From Bryobacterales bacterium (GTDB lineage Bacteria; Acidobacteriota; Terriglobia; Bryobacterales; Bryobacteraceae), in the NCBI GenBank assembly GCA_003166865.1, contig PMUP01000071.1, forward strand, positions 41,443 to 105,442: DNA of 64,000 bases, in the 5' to 3' direction. The notes beneath the pieces are model-generated. The model made no database searches and was not told where the DNA came from. It worked only from the letters and a program-made list of their open reading frames with translations. The translations under genes were made by a program, and so were the position numbers. Within the stretch, counting starts at the first letter, position 1. Every line of letters begins with the position of its first letter. This document shows positions 55,755 through 64,000 of this stretch, one piece after another.

Positions 55755-57371
55755 TCAAATACTCAATACCGCTATCTGCCGCTTGCCGGACAACTCAAAA
55801 TCGAAGATGGTCCGCGACACGAAGACGGCTGTAAACAGGTTAGCGACGAGGCCGATCACCAGGGTTACCGCGAAGCCCTTCACGGGGCCGGTCCCGAAGA
55901 TGAACAGAAACGCACAAGATACCACGGTTGTGACGTGCGTGTCGATAATTGTCAAAAACGCCTTGGAGAAGCCCGCGTCCACGGCGGCTGCCACGGCCTT
56001 GCCGGCCCGCAGCTCCTCGCGGATACGTTCAAAGATCAGGACGTTGCTGTCCACCGCCATACCGATGGTCAGAATGATGCCGGCGATGCCGGGCAGGGTC
56101 AACGTGGCGTCGAAGTAACTCAAGGCGGCAATCAAGATGACCGCGTTTAAAATCAGGGCGAGCGTGGCGTTGATGCCGGAGCGCCGGTAGTAGATCAACA
56201 TCCAGAGCACCACCGCCACCAGGCCCGCGATACCCGCGCGGTAGCCTTCCCGAATCGAATCGGCGCCCAACGACGGGCCCACGGTCCGTTCTTCCTCGTA
56301 TTTCACGCCGGCCGGGAGGGATCCGGCGCGGAGGTTCAACGACAGGTCGGCGGCCTCTTCCTGTGAGCTGGCGCCGGTAATGCGGCCGGTGTCGCTGATT
56401 TTGCTTTGAATGGTAGGCGCGCTGATCACCACACCGTCCACGACGATGGCGGCCCGGTTGCCGATGTTGGATGACGTATAGCGCTCGAACCGCTTGGCGG
56501 CTTCCTGGGTCAGGACGAAATTTGTTTCCCAGCGATTCAGCTCGCCTTGCGCCGCGCTGGCGTCACGAATGTCGGTGCCGTAGACGATCGCGCTGCGCGA
56601 CACCAGGTACCACTCCTGCTGGCCTCCGCGCACGGCGGTCGGCACCAGCTTGGTGTTCAAGGGCAGAATGCCCCCGTGCTTGGTGAGCGCTTCTTCCCGA
56701 GAGTTGAACGGACCGTCCTTCACTTCATCCCATTCCAGGACCGCTTGAGTCTGCAGCAATTGCTTGACGTGCGCGGAATCGTCGACGCCGGGAAGCTGCA
56801 CCAGCAACTCCGCCTCGGCGTCGCTACGCCCGGTGGGCTGCACCGACGATTCGGCCAAGCCCAAGGCGTTGATCTTGCGCTCGATGGTGGCCATGGTCTG
56901 GGTCATCGTGTCCTGCTTGAGCTTCAGGGCCTCGGTGGCCTTCATGGTCAGTTTGTAGTCGCTGGAATTCAGCGCCGTCGCGACCCAGTCGCCGAACTGA
57001 TTGTTTACGATGCCGCGAAATGCGCTGCTTTTGTCGCTCGGAATTCCCTTGACGTCGATCTCGATCTTGTCGGCGTCCTCCAGCGTCATCGGATCATTGC
57101 GCGTGAGGTCGCCGGAAGTGCTGATGCCGTCTTTTTGAAGCTCCAGCCTCAGGCGCTCAATGGTGTTGTCGGCGAAGGCCTTGAAGGCGTCCTGGAGCTG
57201 GACCTGCATGACCAGCTGGGTGCCGCCGCTCAGATCGAGCCCGAGATGGATGTTCTTATGCCAGTTGGCGACCAGCTCATCTTTAGACTTGGGAATTCCG
57301 ATGATGCCGTACAGGCATACCAGGATGACCGCGGCGATGATACCGGCCTTGATCTTGACGTTGCGATTCAT
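55755..57371 (-). CDS. secD: Protein translocase subunit SecD
   Basis: LGLDLSGGTQLVMQV, TLPGIAGIILTIGMAVDSNVLIFERIREELR. Confidence 0.96.
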   Translation of the reverse strand: MNRNVKIKAGIIAAVILVCLYGIIGIPKSKDELVANWHKNIHLGLDLSGGTQLVMQVQLQDAFKAFADNTIERLRLELQKDGISTSGDLTRNDPMTLEDADKIEIDVKGIPSDKSSAFRGIVNNQFGDWVATALNSSDYKLTMKATEALKLKQDTMTQTMATIERKINALGLAESSVQPTGRSDAEAELLVQLPGVDDSAHVKQLLQTQAVLEWDEVKDGPFNSREEALTKHGGILPLNTKLVPTAVRGGQQEWYLVSRSAIVYGTDIRDASAAQGELNRWETNFVLTQEAAKRFERYTSSNIGNRAAIVVDGVVISAPTIQSKISDTGRITGASSQEEAADLSLNLRAGSLPAGVKYEEERTVGPSLGADSIREGYRAGIAGLVAVVLWMLIYYRRSGINATLALILNAVILIAALSYFDATLTLPGIAGIILTIGMAVDSNVLIFERIREELRAGKAVAAAVDAGFSKAFLTIIDTHVTTVVSCAFLFIFGTGPVKGFAVTLVIGLVANLFTAVFVSRTIFDFELSGKRQIAVLSI

Positions 57372-57381
57372 ATGTGTGGTT

Positions 57382-57714
57382 TTACTTCTCGGTTTTCACT
57401 TCAGAGACCAAACTCGACACGGCACTGCGCGCCACCTGCAATTTTACGTTGTCGGGCTTTACCCGCAGTATCAGGGTATCATCCTCGTTCACACTGACTA
57501 TCGTCCCCACAATGCCGCCCGTGGTCACCACGACCTTGCCGTTTTCGAGCGTCTTCAGCATCTGTTGTTGCTGGCGCTTCTGCCGTTGCATCGGCATGAA
57601 CACCAACAGGTAGAAAATGGCCACTAGCGCCAGGGGCAACAGCAGACCCATGATGGGGTTGCTCCCTGAAGAAGTTGCTTGCAATAGCAAAAATGCCAAA
57701 AATGTCATGATCAC
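57382..57714 (-). CDS. yajC: Preprotein translocase accessory subunit YajC
   Basis: LVFMPMQRQKRQQQQMLKTLENGKVVVTTGGIVGTIVSV; upstream of secD. Confidence 0.94.
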   Translation of the reverse strand: MIMTFLAFLLLQATSSGSNPIMGLLLPLALVAIFYLLVFMPMQRQKRQQQQMLKTLENGKVVVTTGGIVGTIVSVNEDDTLILRVKPDNVKLQVARSAVSSLVSEVKTEK

Positions 57715-57794
57715 CGGCGACCGTTCCGACTCCGAGCCTCACACTAGCTAATCATCATTGAAGAATGGAATCAAGGAGTACGGCAGCGGAAGAA

Positions 57795-58943
57795 CTAACT
57801 AGATTCTACCGCCGGGTTGCGGACGCTGTCCAAGTAGGCCCGAAATCTCCCAAGCAGTATAGCCTGCCTCATTTGGCGCATCATGTCAAGGTAGTACTTC
57901 AAATTGTGGATCGTCGCGAGCGTGGAGAATAGCATTTCGCCGGCCTGGAACAGGTGGCGGAGGTAGGCGCGGGAGTAAGTGCGACACGTGATGCACTGGC
58001 AGTTGGGATCCAGCGGCGCAGGGTCGCGGCGGTAGCGGGCCTGCTTGATGATCACCCGGCCGCCCGACGACGTAAACAGGCAGCCGTTGCGGGCGTTGCG
58101 GGATGGCAGCACGCAATCCATCATGTCGACGCCACGGGCGACGTACTCGGCGAGCTCCTCCGGCATCCCGACGCCCATGACATAGCGCGGGCGGTCGCTG
58201 GGCAGCAGCGGCGTGGTGGCCTCGGTCATCTCCAGGCTCAGCGAGCGGGGCTCTCCAACCGAGAGTCCGCCGATCGCATACCCGGGCGCGTCTAAATCGA
58301 GAAGCTCGGTGGCGCAATCGCGGCGCAAGTCGGCGAACATGGAGCCTTGGACAATCGGGAACAAGGCGGGGGGGAACAACGCGGAAGCCGAGCCGGTCTC
58401 CTGCGCCCGGCGCTCGAAGTGCCGGTAGGCCGCGTGTGCCCAGCGCACGGTGCGGCGCATGGCCTGATTGGCCGCTTCGTGACTGGCCGGGTACTCCAAA
58501 CACTCATCCAGCGCCATCATGATGTCGCTGCCAAGCGCAAGTTGGACGTCCACGGTGGATTCCGGCGTGAACATGTGCGCGTCGCCATCCAGGTGCGAAC
58601 GGAACAGCACGCCGTCTTCTGTGATCTTGCGCAGATGGCTCAAGCTGAAAACCTGGAAGCCGCCCGAGTCCGTCAGAATCGCACGCGGCCACGACATGAA
58701 GCGGTGCAATCCTCCGAGTTCTTGGATCGCCTGGTGACCGGGACGCAGAAACAGGTGGTACGTATTCGCGAGAATGATTTTGGCGTCCAACTCTCCGGCC
58801 AGGTCGCTCTGCATCACGCCCTTCACCGTGGCTTGCGTGCCTACCGGCATGAAGGCGGGAGTTTCGATGGTTCCATGCGCGGTGTGGATCAGGCCGGCGC
58901 GCGCGCCAGTATCGGGGCACTCGGCTTCGAGTTCGAAACGCAC
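57795..58943 (-). CDS. tgt: Queuine tRNA-ribosyltransferase
   Basis: TPAFMPVGTQATVKGV, ILTDSGGFQVFSL, YAIGGLSVGEP, CQCITCRTYSRAYLRHLF zinc site. Confidence 0.97.
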   Translation of the reverse strand: MRFELEAECPDTGARAGLIHTAHGTIETPAFMPVGTQATVKGVMQSDLAGELDAKIILANTYHLFLRPGHQAIQELGGLHRFMSWPRAILTDSGGFQVFSLSHLRKITEDGVLFRSHLDGDAHMFTPESTVDVQLALGSDIMMALDECLEYPASHEAANQAMRRTVRWAHAAYRHFERRAQETGSASALFPPALFPIVQGSMFADLRRDCATELLDLDAPGYAIGGLSVGEPRSLSLEMTEATTPLLPSDRPRYVMGVGMPEELAEYVARGVDMMDCVLPSRNARNGCLFTSSGGRVIIKQARYRRDPAPLDPNCQCITCRTYSRAYLRHLFQAGEMLFSTLATIHNLKYYLDMMRQMRQAILLGRFRAYLDSVRNPAVESS

Positions 58944-58977
58944 TATTTCACTGTAAGCAAGAAGCGCAGGACGGTGG

Positions 58978-59287
58978 TTATTCTCTGCCTCTGAGAATCG
59001 CGGCCATCACGCGCGGGCTGCGCCTTCCGTGCGTCACCGCGACAACCCAGAGGGGCCTTTCCTCCGGCGCGTAAGCAATCAGGTAGTCGTGTAGGACCGT
59101 GAAGCGCAGGGTACGCGAGGTTAGGTCGGGACGTTTATGGCCTCGGTTAGGGAAGGGCACCAATGCTTCGATGCGAGCCACAATATCCCCGCTCACCTTG
59201 TCGGCTGCCTCCAAACTGTCCGGCGATAAAATCCCAAATCTGCGCAAGGTCAAGTGCAGCTTCAGGATGGAAATCGTAGCGTGTCAC
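58978..59287 (-). pseudogene. ParE/RelE-type toxin pseudogene (frameshift)
   Basis: GTG at 59287: VTRYDFHPEAALDLAQIWDFIA in one frame; DSLEAADKVSGDIVARIEALVPFPNRGHKRPDLTSRTLRFTVLHDYLIAYAPEERPLWVVAVTHGRRSPRVMAAILRGRE in another. Junction about 59218-59226. Confidence 0.8.
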
Positions 59288-59535
59288 GAACCCCGTGTCG
59301 ATCTCCGCCTAGCGCTCTTCTCGCGCAAACGAGCTACGACCTCGTCGCCGGGGATCGGTTTCACCCTGCCGCTTTTCAAATCGTCATAACGGCTGCTGAG
59401 CATTTCGCGCGTCTGCGCGAGGTCGGCAAAGTATCCGGCCATGGCGTCCTCAATCAGCTTCTAGGGCGCACATCCAGTCTCGATGACAAACTGGTCAATC
59501 TTGGCTTGCAGTTCGGGCGTGAAATGTACGTCCAT
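59284..59535 (-). pseudogene. Antitoxin pseudogene paired with the ParE-like toxin (in-frame TAG at codon 25)
   Basis: MDVHFTPELQAKIDQFVIETGCAP*KLIEDAMAGYFADLAQTREMLSSRYDDLKSGRVKPIPGDEVVARLREKSARRRSTRGS*; TAG is plus-strand CTA 59461-59463. Confidence 0.75.
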
Positions 59536-59557
59536 GGCTTCAGAGTACGAGAAAGCT

Positions 59558-59765
59558 CTAGCTGAGGCAAGTTGCGCGATGGGCCCTTGGTGAAGCTAGT
59601 GACGCGCGACGTGACGGAACCGCGACGACCTTGAGGGCAGGCGTTTCCGGCCGATAAACCAAGGTGAAATTGGGATATCGGGTCAACGTCCAGAAGCGGA
59701 GCGAGCGGGTTGTAGGGTCAGGTCGGAAATGGCCGCGCAAGAGGCGTGAGAGCATACGCGCTCAT
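59558..59765 (-). pseudogene. ParE/RelE-type toxin pseudogene (large internal deletion)
   Basis: ATG at 59765 MSAYALTPLAR, then joined out of frame to GHFRPDPTTRSLRFWTLTRYPNFTLVYRPETPALKVVAV; the middle of the toxin domain is absent. Confidence 0.7.
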
Positions 59766-60040
59766 CGTCAGGAGTTGCAGGCGATTGGATAATCGCCAGC
59801 CGTCTTTCATCGCCTGAATTTCACGGCGGGCCTGCTCACTGTCGATCAGCTCGCCGCGCTCGGCCTGTAGCTTTCCTCGATATGAGCTGACAACTCCCGG
59901 CGTTCCTCCTCGGTCCAGCTTTCCTCGGCGTCCTGCGCTTCAAGGGCGCGGCGCAACACATCCTCGACGCTCTCATAACCGCTACTGGAAAGGCGTTTGT
60001 TGATAAACGTCTCAAGATCGGGCGGGACGTTCAATTGCAT
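59762..60040 (-). pseudogene. RHH/ParD-like antitoxin pseudogene (1-nt frameshift)
   Basis: MQLNVPPDLETFINKRLSSSGYESVEDVLRRALEAQDAEESWTEEERRELSAHIEESYR, then AERGELIDSEQARREIQAMKDGW in another frame; shift near 59870. Confidence 0.7.
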
Positions 60041-60157
60041 GGCCGGCTCTCCATTCTCGCTTTCGTCGTAGCCTTTCAGCGTGATTCGCCGCTGTCCGCC
60101 ATCCAGTGTACGAGGGAACGCTGGACTTGCCGTGAAGCTCTGGGAGAAACTTTATCG

Positions 60158-61540
60158 ATGGTCCCGCAGCCGCACGCCGCCCAGAGCCACCGATTCCCTG
60201 CGGCCGCGCTAGTCATTTGCTATGGCTTAGTGGTTTTGGCTGCCCTAACCATACGACCGCTCTGGCTGGACGAGGTCATCCAGTTGACCGGTACCACCTC
60301 TCCATCGGTCGAGTCCATGATTCGCTGGGTGCCCGACGTCAATGTGGGTGGCGTACCACTTGGGTTCTTAACGCAGCGCCCTTTCGTCCTGGCAGGCGGC
60401 CCCTCGGCATTCTGGGCGCGGCTTCCTTCCGCCTTGTTCAGCGTAGCGTCGTGCTGGTTGCTCGTCCTGCTTTGCAGTGAGCTGAAGGTTCCTCGATCCC
60501 TAACCACGCTGGCCGCTGGAATCTTCATGATTGTTCCCGCTCAGTTCCGATATGCGACGGAAGCTCGGCCGTATTCGGAAGCTCTATGGTTCACCCTCCT
60601 ATCTATGGTTGCCATCGTGAAGTGGGCGAATCTGCCGAGCCTCAGCATGCTGTCGCTCTGTCTCCTGGCGACGGTCGCCGGGCTTTACACGCAGCCCTAC
60701 ATGGCCCTGGCCGTGTGCGGCTGGTGTGCCTGGAGCATCCTGTCAGGCTTCCGGCGAGGAGACTGGCTGCGAGCAGCTACTCCGGCGGCTTGTCTATGCA
60801 TCTCCTCGCTGCTATTCCTCCCCTGGTACCTGTGGTCAAGCCCTCAGTGGGACGCTAACATCCAGCGCAGTGAACTTCCGAAATTTCACTGGACGGGCGG
60901 CCTGGGGCTGGATGTGTTCAAGGGGATCTCGGGAGGCAGTTTCCTGTGCAGCGCAGCATTCCTGGTGTTGGTACTGACGGGAGTCTGGTGCAGCAGCGTT
61001 GCCATCCGGGGCCTGCTCTTATGCAGCGCCTCATTTGTTATCGTGGGCGCTCTCGCCGTGGATTCCTGGAGGGATTATTTCTTCGCTTCTCGCCAATTCC
61101 TGTTCGCACTTCCGGCTCTATCGATCTTGGCGGCGATCGGATTGGAGGCCGCATGGCGAAGAAATAAGCTCATGGGCGGCGCGATTGCCTGTGCGTTCTC
61201 GATTGCCGCGCTCACCAACAACGTCACGACGCAAATGAACGCCAAAGAGGACTGGCCGGCTGCGGCGCGCGCCTTGGCGCAAGTTTCACGGGGCGGCTAC
61301 TGCGTTCAAATGGCCGAGAGCCATGGGGCAGGAGTGAATCTGTACAGTGTTTTTGTGCCACGGCTGGAATCCGGAGTCTGTGGCAACCTCCGCACTCAAT
61401 CCCGAGTTGCCCTGGTGTCGAACCTGGCGACGCAGGCCAAGACGCTGAGCACTTCGGAGGAAGAACTGCGGAGGCTGGGATTTGCGCTCAGAAAGACGAT
61501 TGCCGTGGGCGGTACCACGATAGAGATGGAACACCGCTAG
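60158..61540 (+). CDS. Membrane glycosyltransferase (GT39/ArnT-like)
   Basis: Multi-TM; PLWLDEVIQL, FWARLPSALFSVASCWLLVLLCSE, ATEARPYSEALWFTLL; ATG at 60158. Confidence 0.82.
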   Translation: MVPQPHAAQSHRFPAAALVICYGLVVLAALTIRPLWLDEVIQLTGTTSPSVESMIRWVPDVNVGGVPLGFLTQRPFVLAGGPSAFWARLPSALFSVASCWLLVLLCSELKVPRSLTTLAAGIFMIVPAQFRYATEARPYSEALWFTLLSMVAIVKWANLPSLSMLSLCLLATVAGLYTQPYMALAVCGWCAWSILSGFRRGDWLRAATPAACLCISSLLFLPWYLWSSPQWDANIQRSELPKFHWTGGLGLDVFKGISGGSFLCSAAFLVLVLTGVWCSSVAIRGLLLCSASFVIVGALAVDSWRDYFFASRQFLFALPALSILAAIGLEAAWRRNKLMGGAIACAFSIAALTNNVTTQMNAKEDWPAAARALAQVSRGGYCVQMAESHGAGVNLYSVFVPRLESGVCGNLRTQSRVALVSNLATQAKTLSTSEEELRRLGFALRKTIAVGGTTIEMEHR

Positions 61541-61586
61541 GAGGGCCAATAACAAGCCTGGGGTACCATGAGAGTTCCAACTTTCA

Positions 61587-62987
61587 ATGGCCCTTCGTTT
61601 CTACAACACTCTCACCCAGCAGGTAGAGCCGTTTACACTGCTGGAAGGCAACACAGTGCGGATGTACACCTGCGGTCCGACGGTTTACAACTACGCTCAC
61701 ATCGGCAACTTCCGCACGTTCACGTTCGAGGACATTCTGCGGCGCTGGCTGCTCTATCGCGGATTCGAGCTCGATCACGTCATGAACATCACCGACGTGG
61801 ACGACAAGATCATCCGCAACGCCGTAGCCGAGCATAAGACTCTGGCCGAGTACACCGCGACCTACACCGAGGCCTTCCTCGAAGACACCGCGGCGCTGCG
61901 TCTGCAACGGCCGGAACGGATGGTGAAAGCCACCGAGCACATTCCGGAAATGGTGCGGGCAATCGAGCAGCTTGCCGAACGCGGCTTCACCTACCAAAGC
62001 GACGGATCAATTTATTACCGCATTGCGAAGTTCCCGGGTTACGGCAAACTCTCGCACAACGATTTCAGCGGCATCCGATCGGGCGCGCGAGTGGACGTGG
62101 ACGAATACGACAAAGCCAACGCCCGCGACTTCGTGCTGTGGAAGGCGCCCAAGGACGGCGAAATCTTTTGGGAAAGCGCGATCGGGCCGGGACGCCCCGG
62201 CTGGCACATCGAGTGCTCCGCCATGGCGATGAAGTATCTGGGCGAAACGCTGGATATTCACGCCGGCGGCGTGGATCTGATCTTTCCGCATCACGAGAAT
62301 GAAATCGCGCAGTCGGAGGCCATCACGTCGAAGCCCTTCGTGCGCTTCTGGCTGCATTCGGAATTCCTCAACGTCGAATCGCAGAAGATGTCCAAGTCGG
62401 CGGGCAATTTCTATACGCTGCGGGATCTGCAGCAGGAGGGCTATCAACCGGATGTGGTGCGGTATCTGCTGGCGTCGGTGCCCTACCGGAAGAAGCTCAA
62501 CTTCAGCGCCGACGGATTGAAGGCCGCGGCGACCGCGATCGACCGGCTGCGCAATTTCAAGCTGCGATTGGAAACCGACAAGTACCCCGAGGGCGCAAAC
62601 GAAAAGATCCTGGAGCGGACCCGCCTGGCCGTCCGCCAGTTCGAAGATAGCCTGGATGACGACCTGAACACCGCCGAGGCATTGGCCGCGCTGTTTGAAT
62701 TCGTGCGCGACGCCAACACCGCCATGGACGCCGGTGAGTTTCGGGCGGGGAATACGGCGCCGGCGCTCGATTTCCTGGATCGATTCGACCGCGTCTTCGA
62801 CGTGCTGCGACCGGCGCAAACCGAAGGCGGGCTGTCCGACGCGCGCGTGGAGGAGCTGATCCAAGAGCGCAACGCCGCCAAGAAGGCACGCAACTTCGCG
62901 CGGGCCGATCAGATCCGGCAGGAGCTGCTCGACGCCGGGATTATCTTGGAAGACACTAAAGAGGGCACGCGCTGGAAGAGGAAGTGA
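61587..62987 (+). CDS. cysS: Cysteinyl-tRNA synthetase
   Basis: MYTCGPTVYNYAHIGNFRTFTFEDIL, DVDDKII, GRPGWHIECSAMAMKYLG, HHENEIAQSEA, KMSKSAGNF. Confidence 0.97.
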   Translation: MALRFYNTLTQQVEPFTLLEGNTVRMYTCGPTVYNYAHIGNFRTFTFEDILRRWLLYRGFELDHVMNITDVDDKIIRNAVAEHKTLAEYTATYTEAFLEDTAALRLQRPERMVKATEHIPEMVRAIEQLAERGFTYQSDGSIYYRIAKFPGYGKLSHNDFSGIRSGARVDVDEYDKANARDFVLWKAPKDGEIFWESAIGPGRPGWHIECSAMAMKYLGETLDIHAGGVDLIFPHHENEIAQSEAITSKPFVRFWLHSEFLNVESQKMSKSAGNFYTLRDLQQEGYQPDVVRYLLASVPYRKKLNFSADGLKAAATAIDRLRNFKLRLETDKYPEGANEKILERTRLAVRQFEDSLDDDLNTAEALAALFEFVRDANTAMDAGEFRAGNTAPALDFLDRFDRVFDVLRPAQTEGGLSDARVEELIQERNAAKKARNFARADQIRQELLDAGIILEDTKEGTRWKRK

Positions 62988-63009
62988 GACGGCAGGCTGG
63001 ATGTGAATC

Positions 63010-64000
63010 ATGAAGATTGAAACCAAGGTGGTGCACGCGGGCGACCGGAAAAAGGATCCCGGCCGGCCCGGAGCTTTTGTTCCATCGTCGACGCCGATCT
63101 ACACGGCAACTACGTACCTCTACGAAAACACGGCCAAGCTCGACCGAGTGCTGGGCCTCGAAGAGCCGGGCTTCTGCTACGGCCGGTACGACAATCCGAC
63201 GCGCAGCGCGCTGGAAGAATTGATGACCGCGCTCGAAGCCGGACACAGCGCTCAGGTTTGCTCGTCGGGGATGATGGCGATCCATGTGTCGTTGCTGGCC
63301 GCGTTGACGGATCGGCGTAAGTCGGTGCTGGCGGCGAATGCGCTGTACGGCGCGACGACAACACTGCTGACTCAGGTGCTGGAGCCAATGGGAGTGTCTG
63401 TCGATTTCGTCGACATGTGCGATCTGGCGGCGGTGGAACGAAAGATCGCGGAATCCAAGCCCGGCTGCATCGTGATGGAGACCATCTCAAATCCGCTGCT
63501 GCGGGTGGCGGATTTGGATCGGATCGCGGAACTCGCGCGTGCGGCTGGCTCGGCACTGCTGGTGGACAACACTTTCGCAACGCCGCTGCTGATCCGGCCG
63601 CTCGAGCACGGCGCGAACTTTGCGGTTCACAGCTTGACGAAATTTTTGGCTGGGCATGGCGATGTTCTGGGCGGCGTGGTGGTCACCGATGAAGCGCACG
63701 CCGAGGTTATGAGAACGCTTTCGCGGACGATGGGTCCGGTGCTGGGACCTTTCGAAAGCTATTTGTCGATGCGCGGCATCAAAACCTTCGCGCTTCGCAT
63801 GGAGCGCCAATGCGCGAACGCTTGCCGCATCGCGAGTTGGCTCCAGTCCCATCCGCGGATAGCGCGGGTGCATTATCTGGCCGACCCGAATCATCCCGAC
63901 GCCGCCGTGATTCGCCGTCTTCTGCCCGAAGGGCTCTATGGCGCGCTGGTCCCGTTCGAAATCAAGGATGCCACCAAGGACGACGTGTTCCGCTTCATGG
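63010..64000 (+). CDS. Cystathionine gamma-synthase/lyase-type PLP enzyme (3' end outside window)
   Basis: MKIETKVVHAGDRKKDPGRPGAFVPSSTPIYTATTYLY, GRYDNPTRSALE, VDNTFATPLLIRPLEHGANFAVHSLTKFLAGHGDVLGG; no stop before the window end. Confidence 0.92.
   Translation, partial: MKIETKVVHAGDRKKDPGRPGAFVPSSTPIYTATTYLYENTAKLDRVLGLEEPGFCYGRYDNPTRSALEELMTALEAGHSAQVCSSGMMAIHVSLLAALTDRRKSVLAANALYGATTTLLTQVLEPMGVSVDFVDMCDLAAVERKIAESKPGCIVMETISNPLLRVADLDRIAELARAAGSALLVDNTFATPLLIRPLEHGANFAVHSLTKFLAGHGDVLGGVVVTDEAHAEVMRTLSRTMGPVLGPFESYLSMRGIKTFALRMERQCANACRIASWLQSHPRIARVHYLADPNHPDAAVIRRLLPEGLYGALVPFEIKDATKDDVFRFM

Noticed and set aside
1-64000. CRISPR array, rRNA operon, IS transposase or prophage
   Set aside because: No regularly spaced repeats, rRNA core sequence, transposase/integrase or phage structural genes were recognised.

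Overview
This is a GC-rich bacterial chromosome segment, probably Acidobacteria of the Solibacter/Bryobacter type. That placement is inferred from gene content such as the ADOP-type permease and is not proven. Most of the window is housekeeping: tRNA-Val, an Lhr-family helicase, priA, rmuC, a prepilin peptidase, an argF-argG-argH-argR operon, an HtrA protease, a peptidase cluster, ychF, lnt, ctaB/SCO1/DUF420, selD, a TonB-ExbB-ExbD module, yajC-secD-secF, tgt, cysS and a PLP trans-sulfuration enzyme cut by the window end. The unusual material is: (i) a four-helix-bundle (S23/IVS/Avd-like) gene enclosed by 35-bp inverted repeats (34/35 match) directly upstream of selD, resembling a 23S rRNA intervening-sequence element outside rRNA; (ii) a tandem duplication of about 3.7 kb of a four-gene cassette (BamE-like secreted protein, TadG-like vWA protein, two TadE-like proteins) with no Tad secretion machinery in the window; (iii) a SEFIR/TIR-like + NB-ARC + TPR STAND protein beside a ~50-bp direct repeat and a gene remnant; (iv) one intact RHH-PIN toxin-antitoxin pair and three decayed toxin-antitoxin modules, with the lesions readable in the sequence; (v) a ~25-nt element found three times, each 0-4 nt after a stop codon and in the same orientation relative to the gene; (vi) two ARG-box-like palindromes upstream of an arg operon that encodes its own ArgR; (vii) a PilZ + J-domain fusion. 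All family names come from reading the translated sequences. No database searches were run.
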